This document shows positions 36,412 through 46,353 of a stretch of 64,000 bases of DNA, piece by piece. Position 1 is the first letter of the stretch. Every line of letters starts with the position of its first letter. The stretch is from Sphingomonadales bacterium UBA6157 (GTDB lineage: Bacteria; Pseudomonadota; Alphaproteobacteria; Sphingomonadales; Sphingomonadaceae): contig DIUN01000036.1 in assembly GCA_002423025.1 (NCBI GenBank), positions 13,035-77,034 of the forward strand, in the 5' to 3' direction. The notes beneath the pieces were generated by a model. The model worked only from the letters and a program-made list of their open reading frames with translations. It had not been told where the DNA came from and did no database searches. Made by a program: the position numbers and the translations under genes.

Positions 36412-36415
<4 letters not shown>
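35315..36415 (-). CDS. Antiporter-like (NuoM/NuoN-type) membrane subunit of the DAB locus
   Basis: A 366-residue, very hydrophobic protein related to the proton-translocating subunits of complex I (for example GLPGTAGFIADDLLLHALW and GVMPFHSGVASLCDRIPV). It is shorter than NuoL/M/N (about 450-600), with a reduced N-terminus. Its ATG overlaps the dabB stop, making it the last gene of the sulP-dabA-dabB operon. Characterised DAB systems use one DabB subunit, so this second antiporter-like protein is an addition or the result of splitting. It likely contributes an ion path driving bicarbonate/CO2 hydration (inference). Confidence 0.8.
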
Positions 36416-37739
<1,324 letters not shown>

Positions 37740-37743
<4 letters not shown>

Positions 37744-40673
37744 AGCGCGCCTGCATCCACCATCGCGGGTTCCCCGAAGTGCCCAGGCCCGACGGCCGAA
37801 CCGGGTAGGGCGGCGCGCACCAGCGCCGGTGTCACATGGGCGCGGGTCCGCATGTGCCATTCCGGGGATTTCTCCACCACCGGCAGCAGGGTCGGGCGCG
37901 GCGCATAGGGAACGAAGCCGCCGTTGTCGAACACCGCCATCGCGCCGGTCTCCGGGTGCACCGAGACCAGCTGCACCCATTGGTTGACGACCAGCTCTGC
38001 GACTTCCGGCTGGCGGCCGGCCACGGCAAGCAGCGCCTCGGGCGTCGCGTCCACCAGCATCAGCAGCCGCATCGGCTCGTGCAGCTCTACCATCTGCAGC
38101 GGCAGCCCGGTGCGCAGGTCGCTCTGGTGGCCGTTCATGATGCCGATCAACCCGGTGACGTTGTGGGGCAGCTTGGTGCCGCAGCCGAACGTCTCATTGT
38201 CCACATAGGAGAAGTAATATTCGAGGTTGATGCCGGCGCCGACCGGGCCGACAGCGGCGAGGATGCGCTCGATGATGGCGTTCTCCGGGTCGATCGTCGG
38301 ATCATAGCTGATCAGGAAGGCGCGCCGATCAAGGTGGAGCCCGCGGGTCAGCCGCCGCCGGCCGACGATCGCGACCGAATTGGTGCAATGGCCATACTCC
38401 GGGCGCGGCTGCGCCAGATGCGCCGAGCGGCCCTCGACATGCCGCAGCGCCTGCTCGGGGGAGACATCGAGCGGGGCATTCTCGTAGCGCCGGCTACGCT
38501 CGCGGGCGTTCTCGCGGCGGGCGCGCTCGAGCGCGGCATAGGCCTCCTCGAAGCGGGCTGCCGAGCCTGGGGGCAGGGCTTCGAGATCATAATAGCGCAC
38601 ACTGTCGTCAGCCGTGTCGTGCAGCGCGCCGACGAACCAGGTGTCCGCCGGGATGCTGATGCCGCGCTGGCGCACGCCTTCGCGCACATCGGGCCGGTTG
38701 GCCATGTCGGCGAACAGCCGGGCATTGGCGCCGCCGCGCCGGCCCCCGCAGGCGCCGCAATCATGCGCCGATTCATGCGGATTGTTGAGGCTGGTCGAGC
38801 CATGGCCGAGAAAGACGATGATCGGCGCGAAATCGCGCACCATGCCGATGTTGTTGAGCACCGTGCACACCCGGTCGATCGATTCCGCCAGCGAGAAGCC
38901 CAGCGGCTTGCCGCTGTCGTTGATCACGGCCTGATCGGCGATGCGGATGGTGGAAAGCCTGGTGGCCGGGCGCGGCGCAACGCTGGCCGCGACCTGCTCG
39001 CCCAGCTTCAGCGAGAGCCGCGGCGCCACCACGCGCAGCAGCGTCTTGACCACCGAGACAGGCCCGAGCAGCAGCGAAATGCCGGCACCACCGGCCAGCG
39101 TGCGGGAGGCGGCTCTGGCCCGGCGCTCGCCGCTCAGCCAGGCATTGCGCAGGCTGGTGGTGAGGCGGCTGCGCTTGAGCGCGGTGAACACCGGCTGCTC
39201 ATGCACCTCATGCGCCGGGGTGACGACAACCGGGCAGTGCGCCGCCGGCTCCTTGTCATAAAGCCCCATGTAATCAATGGCGACGCCAAAGAAGCCGGCC
39301 ATGCCGAAGGTGATGTAGCCGGGGTGCTGCTCCTCCAGCGCCCGGCGGATCGACTCCTCGCGCTCGTCCATGCAGAACACGAACTGCGCCCGTGGCCGCT
39401 CAGCCTGCGCGTCGCCCGGCAGGCCCTGGCGGGCAGCCACAGCATCGAGGATGATCTCGCGATAGCTGCGCTCATAGGCATTCTGGAACACCTCGCGGCG
39501 CGCCAGATCGGTGCAGGCGGCACATTCCCGCCACAGCGCCGCCAAGGCCTCGTCCGGCAGGCTTGCAATGTGTTCCCCAGCCACTCCGGCCTCATGTGCC
39601 AACCGCCAGAGCAGCGCGGCATCGAGCACGGCGGGGCGCGGCGGCAGCGGCGGCACGGCGGCGCGCAACTGTGTCCAGTCACCCGCAATGCTGCCGGCAA
39701 GGCCCAGTTCGGCACAGGCACGCTCGATGGCGCGGCGCTCCAGCAGCAGCCGCACGGCGAGGAACTCCTCCAGCGCCACCGGCGGCCCGCCGATATTGTC
39801 CGCCGGGTTGCGCTCCAGCCGCGAGAACATGCCGGCCCAGCCGGGCAGCGCCAGCGTGGCGGCAAACAGCCAGGGCTCGATGGCATCGCCCTTGATGCCG
39901 AGCGCGGCCAATGTGCTGCGGATGATGGCCCCGGCGGGCGTGGCATTCTGGGCCGCCTGCCGCATGTCTGCCTCGGCGCCGCGACAATCCCGCGGGGCGG
40001 AGGCGCCGTTGGCGTAAAGCTGCGTGGCGGCGGCGAGAAAGCCGTGCTCGCGCCCCGGCACCACGGCGTGCGCCTGGCCCTGGTCGAGAAAGCCCGAGCC
40101 GAGACGAATGAGTTCGCCATGCACCGCCACATCGGTATCGCCGGCGCCCAGCGCCAGCAGCACATCCCGGTGGCGGGGGAACTGCCGTGTGTCCGGCAGG
40201 GTCAGGCCGGGGCCGGCGGCGGCGCGCGCCAGGCAGGCTTGCCACAGCGGCAGGTCCCGGCATTCCACTGCGGTGCCGGAAGCGATGGAAAAGGCGAGGC
40301 CGGCGGCATCGTCCGTATCACTGTCACTCACCATCAGCGCGTGCCACAGCCCGGCGCGGCTGAGGCCGGGCAGCAGCGGCTCATCGGCCTGCGCCCCCAG
40401 GCTGCGGGCAATCTCCAGCCGCACATCGGCATCGAGAATCCGGCCCGAGGCCAGTGCAGCGCGGAACTGCGGCAGGGTGAGATAGGGCCGCGCGCCCAAT
40501 GCGGCCGCGCCAGCCTGCACGCCGGCATGGAACGGCAGGTGCTGGAAGGCATGGAGGGTATTGTGGTGGATGAAGACGCCGATCGGCCCCTGGTCCGGCA
40601 GCACGCCGCGCGCACGGGCAAGCGCCCGGTCGACAGGGTCAGCCGGGAGCGCATCGGCGTGGCTTGCGGACAT
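37740..40673 (-). CDS. dabA: DabA, zinc-dependent carbonic-anhydrase-like subunit (DUF2309)
   Basis: A 977-residue peripheral protein that with DabB converts CO2 to bicarbonate vectorially. The four functional metal-site residues reported for DabA are conserved with identical spacing: Cys434 and Asp436 in FVFCMDEREESIRR, His624 in VFLGHGSTSL, and Cys639 in ESAHDCGACGG. The N-terminal family block IGVFIHHNTLHAFQHLPF is present. The ATG at 40673 lies one base from the sulP stop. This is the longer DabA type (many are about 800-1000). No RuBisCO or carboxysome gene is in the window, so the bicarbonate may feed anaplerotic or biosynthetic carboxylases in a heterotroph (inference). Confidence 0.95.
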
Positions 40674-40674
40674 G

Positions 40675-42150
40675 TTAGTGGCCGCCGCCAGCGCTCGCGC
40701 CGCTCATGTCGATACCGATGACCGAGACCTTGATGTTGCGGTTGTGCGCATCCTCGATGAACGTCGCGATGACTTCCTTGATGTCATGATCGACATATTC
40801 GCCGCCGCCGTCGATCACGACTTCGTCGCCATCTTTCACTTCGTCGAGTGTCGAGAGGATGCCGGGCTTGGAGAGGAAGGTGCCATCGCGCCGGAAGCGC
40901 ATCTGCCACACGCCGGCCGCGTCCTTGCTTGCCACCACTGCCTTGCGCGAGTTCTCATACAGGATGAAGCAGATGCCGACGACGATGCCGATGATGACGC
41001 CCTTGAGCAGGTCAAGCGCCAGCACGGCAGCGATGGTGATGGCAAACGGCAGCAACTGTGTAAGCCCGAGCTTGTACTGGGTGGTGAACAGCGCCGGCTT
41101 GCAGAGGTTGAGCCCCACCTGCACCAGCACTGCGGCAAGGCAGGCCAGCGGGATCAGGTTGAGCAAGGTGGCGGCAAACAGCACGGCGACCAGCAGCAGA
41201 ACACCGTGGAACAGAGCCGAAAAGCGCTCGCGACCTCCGGCGGCCACATTGGCGCCGCTGCGGACAATAACAGAGGTGACCGGCAGGCCACCGAGGAAGC
41301 CCGAGACGGCATTGGCGGCGCCCTGTGCCAGCAGCTCCCGGTCCGGTGGGCTGTGGCGCTTCAAAGGGTCGAGCCGGTCTACGGCCTGCAGCGAGAGCAA
41401 GGTCTCTATGCTGGCGACAATGGCGATGGTGCCGCCGGCAATCCAGGTGGCAGGCACGAGGAAGGCGGCAAAATCAGGCCGGGGCAAGGCCGCGAACAGG
41501 GACTGAACGCCGCCTGTCGGGATCTCGACGAAATGATGCGCCTGAAGCGCCAGCCAGGGCAGTTCGGCCAGCAGGCTGGCGACAATCACGGCCACGAGCG
41601 CCGGGGAGACCAGCTTGAACCGGCCGAATGGCGTGTATTTCCAGCCATAAAGGATTGCCAGTGACACCGCGCCGAGCAAGGCAGCGCCGGTATTGAACTG
41701 GCTGGCGATATCGCCAAGGCCACCGTCCACACCCACCAGCACCGGCAGCTGCTTGTAGACGATGGTGATGCCGATGGCCGCGAGCATGCCCTTGATGACG
41801 GCAGACGGCACCAGCGCCGCAAAGCGCCCGGAGCGCAGCACGCCGAGCAGGAACTGCAGCGCGCCGGCGATGATGACGGCGGACAGGAACGGCGCGAGGC
41901 CGCCGAGCGCCTGCACTTCCATCAGCACGATGGAGGTGAGGCCTGCCGCCGGGCCAGTGACGGAGAGCGGCGCGCGGCTGATGAAGGGCACCACGATGCC
42001 ACCGACGATGCCGGCGATCAGCCCCGAGAGCGGCGGAACACCACAGGCCACGGCGATGCCGAGGCAGAGCGGCAGGGCGACCAGGAAGACAACAATGCCG
42101 GCGATCGAATCTTGTTTGATGAAGCCAAACATGGAAGGTTTGTGGTGCAT
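40675..42150 (-). CDS. SulP-family anion transporter, probably bicarbonate
   Basis: A 491-residue SulP transporter: about 10-12 membrane helices starting with IVVFLVALPLCLGIAVA, the signature APLSVTGPAAGLTSIV, and GGLPVTSVIVRSGANVAAGG, followed by a C-terminal STAS-like region (about residues 410-491). SulP members move sulfate, bicarbonate or other anions. Linkage to dabA/dabB in one operon favours bicarbonate or a carbonate-linked role, but sulfate cannot be ruled out. The ATG at 42150 has GGAG 4 bases upstream, which is close; an alternative ATG is six codons later. It is the first gene of the operon. Confidence 0.85.
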   Translation of the reverse strand: MHHKPSMFGFIKQDSIAGIVVFLVALPLCLGIAVACGVPPLSGLIAGIVGGIVVPFISRAPLSVTGPAAGLTSIVLMEVQALGGLAPFLSAVIIAGALQFLLGVLRSGRFAALVPSAVIKGMLAAIGITIVYKQLPVLVGVDGGLGDIASQFNTGAALLGAVSLAILYGWKYTPFGRFKLVSPALVAVIVASLLAELPWLALQAHHFVEIPTGGVQSLFAALPRPDFAAFLVPATWIAGGTIAIVASIETLLSLQAVDRLDPLKRHSPPDRELLAQGAANAVSGFLGGLPVTSVIVRSGANVAAGGRERFSALFHGVLLLVAVLFAATLLNLIPLACLAAVLVQVGLNLCKPALFTTQYKLGLTQLLPFAITIAAVLALDLLKGVIIGIVVGICFILYENSRKAVVASKDAAGVWQMRFRRDGTFLSKPGILSTLDEVKDGDEVVIDGGGEYVDHDIKEVIATFIEDAHNRNIKVSVIGIDMSGASAGGGH

Positions 42151-42312
42151 TGTGCTCCGATGGGGATTGGCAGTTTGCGGGCACGCGCAAGCCACCTGCC
42201 TGCTCAGAACCCCCATTCTGTCGATACTGGACGATATCAGTCCAGCCTATTCGAGTCGCCCGCCTCCGGCAACCGAACAACGCACGCAGCGTATCGTAAA
42301 AGCATAACATAT

Positions 42313-42335
42313 CACCGCAAGATTGCCCTGCGGTG
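42313..42335 (-). terminator. Weak hairpin after the acylation operon
   Basis: CACCGCA (42313-42319) and TGCGGTG (42329-42335) form a 7-bp stem just beyond the stop of the methyltransferase fusion gene on the minus strand. No T-run follows, so termination is uncertain. Confidence 0.3.
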
Positions 42336-42338
42336 GGC

Positions 42339-44183
42339 TCAGATCGAAACGGTGATGGTTTCGCCGCGCCCCAGCCCGGCAAGGCAGGCCAGCAGCCCCT
42401 CGAAACTGTCGGTGCGCAGGGCGAGGCCGGCCAGCGGCGCGGCGGCATGGCGCAGCGAGAGCGCCGCTTCGCACAGCAGGTCAGCCGGCAGGGCAAGGCT
42501 GGCACCGTCGATGGCCATGAGGATGCGCCCAGGCGGCTGATCCGTGGTGGCGGCGGCGGCACCCAGCGCCGCGATCACCGAGCCGGGCTCGCCGTTCCAG
42601 CCCATCGCAATGTGGCGGGGGTTGCCATCCGCTGTGTCGGCGATGGTCATGTCCAGCCCTTCGCCGCCGCGGCCCGGCGCGATGTCGCAGCCCAGTTTGA
42701 GCCCGGCGAGCAGCAACAGCAGCGCCAGCGGGTGCGGTGCCAGGCTGAGGCCCACTGTCATGCCCGGCGCGGCTCCCAGTGCGGCCAGCGCTCCCGCCAG
42801 GCCATCGATGGCGTCGCCCATGTCGCTGCCGCTGATCGCCGTGCCATCGCCGCCGCGCAGCGCACCGCCGCCGTTCGCCAGCCCGGCCAGCAGCCCCGCC
42901 AGCCCGGCATCCCCCGGCGGCAGCTGGTTGGCGTGGAAGCGCTGCATCTGCAGGCCGGCCAGTGAAACCGGGGCCGGCAACAGCAATTCCGCCATCAGCA
43001 GCGGCGCCAGCTGGGCCTCTGTGGCCGAGCCGGCCAGCGTGCCGAGTTCCGCGCGGCTCTGCCCGGCCAGCGCCAGCGCCAGCAGCGCCAGTTGCAGTGG
43101 GGAGAGCGCCACCGGCCGCTCGGGAAGGCGGCGGTGATAGACCGGGTGACGATCGAGCAGTTCGCCGACCATGCCATTGTGATTGGCTGCCTCGATGCGC
43201 GCCGAGAGATGGCCGAGATGCAGCCGGAACAGCGGGTTGAGCAGGTAGCGTGTGTCCTGGGGCTCGGGAGCCGCCACCGTTTCTGGCGCGGCGATGAGGA
43301 TGAAGCCATTGTAGTGGCTGGTCTCGGGGGAATCCGGCGGCAACTGCCCCGGCTGCTGGAACAGATCGGCCTCGCTGAACACCCGGCCCTGCCGCGGGCC
43401 GGCGCCGCACACGGTGTCGAGCCAGCGGCGGTAGCTGCGGCCATGGCGGATGGTGCAGCCGCGATCGAACCACGGGTCCGGCTCACTGTTGGCGAGGTGG
43501 ACATGCGCCAGCACCAGCGGCGCTGTGGCGGCGCTCACCCGCAAAAGCTCGGCGGCCAGCGCTTCCATGGGGAAGCGGTGCAGGCAATCATGGCTCCACA
43601 CCCCGGCAAACGCCGCATCCCGGAACGGCAGGCCGCGCGCCGGATGCACGAACAGCACATCGAGGTTGGCGGGCCGCCGGCCGTGCGCCAGCCAGTGCGC
43701 GACGCCGCGATAGCCCAGCACATCGCGGTTGCCCTCCACCAGCATGACGATGCGCTGCTCGGGAAAGCGCTCGGCCAGCCAGAAGCCGCTCCAGCCGGTG
43801 CGGGCCCAGGGGTCGAGGATAACATCCCCCGGCGCCAGCCCGGCGGCGAAATGCGGCAGCACGGCCTCCGCCGCCCGCACCGATTCATTGAACGGGTGGA
43901 AGGCTGCGTAGATTTCCAGCTGGTCGCGGCTGAACTTGCTCTGCCGATAGCCGGCATAGTCCGCCGCGCTGCCGAACCATGCGCTCTCGGCATCGGCGGC
44001 CGGCGGGTCGATATCCGCCTCGGTAAACAGCGCGAACCCCCGCGCGATCGGCACCTGCACGCCGCAGCGCTCGCACGCCAGCGTGCCGGCGAGCACCTCC
44101 TCGCCCTCGCTCGCCGCGATATCGAGGCGCAGGCCGTGGCGGCAGGCCGGGCAGGCAAGATGGTCAAGCAGCGAGCGATGCAT
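42339..44183 (-). CDS. Zinc-ribbon/methyltransferase-like/half-adenylation-domain fusion
   Basis: A 614-residue composite protein. Residues 1-55 form a Trm112-like zinc ribbon (Cys11, Cys14, Cys37, Cys40). Residues ~85-330 look like a class I SAM methyltransferase fold (VILDPWARTGWSGFWLAERF, then LPFRDAAFAGVWSHDCLHRF). Residues ~444-614 resemble only the first half of an ANL adenylating enzyme: a helix/strand block (GLAGALAALGAAPGMTVGLS), then a position where the P-loop should be (RILMAIDGASLALPADLL, lacking TSGTTGxPKG) and a TDSFEGLLACLAGLGRGETI strand. The last domain is therefore probably non-catalytic. It begins 2 bases after the microprotein stop and ends the operon. Confidence 0.7.
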   Translation of the reverse strand: MHRSLLDHLACPACRHGLRLDIAASEGEEVLAGTLACERCGVQVPIARGFALFTEADIDPPAADAESAWFGSAADYAGYRQSKFSRDQLEIYAAFHPFNESVRAAEAVLPHFAAGLAPGDVILDPWARTGWSGFWLAERFPEQRIVMLVEGNRDVLGYRGVAHWLAHGRRPANLDVLFVHPARGLPFRDAAFAGVWSHDCLHRFPMEALAAELLRVSAATAPLVLAHVHLANSEPDPWFDRGCTIRHGRSYRRWLDTVCGAGPRQGRVFSEADLFQQPGQLPPDSPETSHYNGFILIAAPETVAAPEPQDTRYLLNPLFRLHLGHLSARIEAANHNGMVGELLDRHPVYHRRLPERPVALSPLQLALLALALAGQSRAELGTLAGSATEAQLAPLLMAELLLPAPVSLAGLQMQRFHANQLPPGDAGLAGLLAGLANGGGALRGGDGTAISGSDMGDAIDGLAGALAALGAAPGMTVGLSLAPHPLALLLLLAGLKLGCDIAPGRGGEGLDMTIADTADGNPRHIAMGWNGEPGSVIAALGAAAATTDQPPGRILMAIDGASLALPADLLCEAALSLRHAAAPLAGLALRTDSFEGLLACLAGLGRGETITVSI

Positions 44184-44185
44184 GG

Positions 44186-44326
44186 TCAGAGATTCATATA
44201 GGTGAAATCGGAAAAGCCCTTGTCCGAAAACAGCACGACCAGGGCGATCAGCACGCCGCGCACAAGGGCGGTGCCGAGGTTGGCGGCGCGCACGCCGAGC
44301 CGTTTGACCATAAGAGCGTAAAGCAT
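44186..44326 (-). CDS. 46-residue membrane microprotein with C-terminal acyl-shuttle motif (DltX-like)
   Basis: A very small gene coupled to the MBOAT gene: its ATG (44324-44326) overlaps the MBOAT TGA. The protein has one membrane helix (about residues 19-33, TALVRGVLIALVVLF) preceded by Lys/Arg residues, giving an N-in topology, and ends with FTYMNL at residues 41-46. In the dlt system the microprotein DltX ends in a hexapeptide of the form FxYxxF, whose Tyr carries the acyl group from the MBOAT to the extracytoplasmic transferase. Here Tyr43 would be that residue; the final Phe is Leu. The position between MBOAT and the next gene, the length and topology all fit. Homology is by motif only. 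Confidence 0.75.
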   Translation of the reverse strand: MLYALMVKRLGVRAANLGTALVRGVLIALVVLFSDKGFSDFTYMNL

Positions 44327-45441
44327 CAGCCGGACCTCGCAAATGTCTCGATGGCTTCGACGACAGGGTAGGAGAACATGACGAAGTGGATCGTCAGCAG
44401 CCCTGCCAACACGTTCCAGCCGCGCTGCCCGGCCGGCCCCAGCCGCGCATAGGCCGGCGCCGTCAGCGCTGCGAAGCGCCGCCAAATCGTCAACCCCATG
44501 GCATGGTACACACCCCAGAGCAGATAGTGCATCGAGGCTTCGTGCCACAGGCCGAGCACCAGCATCGAGGCGGTTGTGGCCAGCAGCGGGCTGCGCCAGC
44601 GCGCCAGTGCCGGCATATGGACATAGTCCCGGCACCAGCTTGAGAGCGTGATGTGCCAGCGCCGCCAGAAATCCCCGATGTTCCGCGCCAGGAACGGCCA
44701 GCGGAAGTTCTCGGGCAGGCGGAAGCCCATGATCGCGCCAAGGCCGATGGCGATATCGCTGTAGCCGCTGAACTGCATGTAAAGGTTGGCCCACATCAGC
44801 ACGCTGTCCGCATAGAGGCGCCCAGCGGTGCCCGGCGCCAGGCCGGCCAGTGGCGCCAGCTTTTCCGCCAGCAGGTAATTGGCGATCAGCACGATCTTGA
44901 CGGCGCCGGCCAGCACCCGGCCCAGGCCGGTGGAGACCAGCTCCGGGTCCCAGCGGCGGCGGCGCAGATCCCGCAGGAAATCATCGAAGCGGTTGATCGG
45001 CCCGACGAACAGCACCGCCGGGAAGAACTGGTAGGCCAGCACATCCTGCAAGCCATGGGCGCGCAGCCGGCCACGATCCGCCTCCAGAGCATAATGCACC
45101 AGCCGCAGCACATAATAGGCCATGCCGAGCGGCAGCGCCGCCGCCGGCAGGCCCCAGCCATCCAGCGCGGTGGCGCGCAGCAGGAACACGGCATAGATGG
45201 TGGCGACCGCGGCGACGAACAGCCCGGTGGCGCGCGGCCCGGCGCGACGTTGCACCAGCATCATGCTGGCTCCGGTGCCAAGCAGCAGAAAGCCGAGTGA
45301 CAGCGGCGAGAGGCTGCCGACCAACCCCATGCCGCACCCCGTCATCACCGGCATCCGCCAGCGCTCGGGGACGATCCAGCCCAGCACGGCGGCGGCCGCC
45401 AGCCAGAGCGACAGGATGAGGATGGTCTGCGAGCCGATCAC
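44326..45441 (-). CDS. MBOAT acyltransferase (DltB/AlgI-like)
   Basis: A 371-residue membrane-bound O-acyltransferase with about 10 helices. The signature is complete: SGYSDIAIGLGAIMGFRLPE, NIGDFWRRWHITLSSWCRDY, and LGLWHEASMHYLLWGVYHA, which supply His263 and the catalytic His300. MBOATs of this type accept an acyl group from a cytoplasmic carrier thioester and transfer it toward the periplasm. The GTG start overlaps the SGNH stop (GTGA). Its neighbours (ligase with carrier domain, SGNH protein and microprotein) match DltA/C-DltD-DltX functionally. It is shorter than AlgI (~500), closer in size to DltB (~400). Confidence 0.92.
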   Translation of the reverse strand: MIGSQTILILSLWLAAAAVLGWIVPERWRMPVMTGCGMGLVGSLSPLSLGFLLLGTGASMMLVQRRAGPRATGLFVAAVATIYAVFLLRATALDGWGLPAAALPLGMAYYVLRLVHYALEADRGRLRAHGLQDVLAYQFFPAVLFVGPINRFDDFLRDLRRRRWDPELVSTGLGRVLAGAVKIVLIANYLLAEKLAPLAGLAPGTAGRLYADSVLMWANLYMQFSGYSDIAIGLGAIMGFRLPENFRWPFLARNIGDFWRRWHITLSSWCRDYVHMPALARWRSPLLATTASMLVLGLWHEASMHYLLWGVYHAMGLTIWRRFAALTAPAYARLGPAGQRGWNVLAGLLTIHFVMFSYPVVEAIETFARSG

Positions 45442-46352
45442 GCGCCGGGCTGCCCCAGCCGTGTTGCCAGATGGGCCGCCAGCCAGGCCGAGGTACGGCG
45501 CCGGCCCTCGGCTGTCATATGTCCGGCGTCATGATAGTCCGCCGGCGTGACGGGCGCTGCCACGCGCAGCTCGGCCAGCGCTTCATCGCGGGTCAGCGTG
45601 GCGCGCACGGCGTTCGCATCACGCAGCAGCTTTGCCGGGAGCTGCCCGGCAGCGTCCGGCCGAGGCGGCAAGCGTAGCAGCGCCGTCTCGGTGCCTTGCG
45701 CCCTCAGCGTCCGCAGGAAGGCCAGATAGGGTGCCCGATCAGCGGCGGAGCTGGCGGTCCTGAGCGCGAGGATGCGCATCCGCTTGGCCACATAGGCGTC
45801 CATGTCGACAATCCGGCTGGTGCCATAGTCGCAGGCGCGGTCGAAGCCATCGGCGCGATTGTCGTCGCCGCGCCGGTCGAGCCGAGGCACGCCGCGAAGC
45901 GTGTTGCGCACGGATTGTCGCCAGCCGGGCCGCGCCGGCATGTCGCCGCGGAAGACGAAGGTCTCATACACCATCATGTCTGTCTCGAGCAGCACCAGCC
46001 TTGGCTTCAGCCGGACCACGGCATCGAACACTTCGGGCAGGTCTTCGGCGGCGGCGCCATCCTGCACCACGCGCACCAGCCGCAGATCGGCACCGAGCCG
46101 GCGCAGGCGGCTTGTGAACACCGGATCAGTCTCGATGGCGCAGCGCGTCTTGGAGGTGCCGATAATGACGATGGTGCGCGGCCCCTCGGTGGCATCGGCG
46201 AGCCGCGCTACATTGAACGATGCGGCGCGCTGGCCCGGTGCCAGCGCCCTGTCGAGCAGCACCAGCCCGGCGAGGATGGCCGCCGCCACGCCGGCAGCGG
46301 CAGCCCAGGTCCACAGTGGCGGCTGCGGCGGGGCTTCGGCCGGGTCTGCCAT
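45438..46352 (-). CDS. Membrane-anchored SGNH-hydrolase-like acyltransferase partner (DltD/AlgX role)
   Basis: A 304-residue protein with one N-terminal membrane helix (about residues 15-34) and a periplasmic SGNH-type domain. Block I is IVIIGTSKTRCAIE, with Ser67 as nucleophile; the C-terminal catalytic pair is Asp275/His278 in DYHDAGHMTAEG. In dlt and alginate systems such proteins take the acyl group from the MBOAT/shuttle and place it on the polymer. The ATG is one base from the stop of the ligase-carrier gene, and its stop overlaps the MBOAT GTG. Sequence similarity to DltD itself is low; the role is inferred from domain and gene order. Confidence 0.82.
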   Translation of the reverse strand: MADPAEAPPQPPLWTWAAAAGVAAAILAGLVLLDRALAPGQRAASFNVARLADATEGPRTIVIIGTSKTRCAIETDPVFTSRLRRLGADLRLVRVVQDGAAAEDLPEVFDAVVRLKPRLVLLETDMMVYETFVFRGDMPARPGWRQSVRNTLRGVPRLDRRGDDNRADGFDRACDYGTSRIVDMDAYVAKRMRILALRTASSAADRAPYLAFLRTLRAQGTETALLRLPPRPDAAGQLPAKLLRDANAVRATLTRDEALAELRVAAPVTPADYHDAGHMTAEGRRRTSAWLAAHLATRLGQPGA

Positions 46353-46353
46353 T

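Noticed and set aside
37836..40721. A 961-codon open frame opposite dabA
   Set aside because: Antisense shadow: dabA keeps all metal-site residues in the opposite strand, and this frame has low-complexity Arg/Gly/His composition.
44327..44794. A longer reading frame extending upstream of the 46-residue microprotein
   Set aside because: It lies out of frame within the MBOAT gene and reads as Arg/Ala/Leu-rich shadow; only the final 46 codons from the ATG overlapping the MBOAT stop are plausible.
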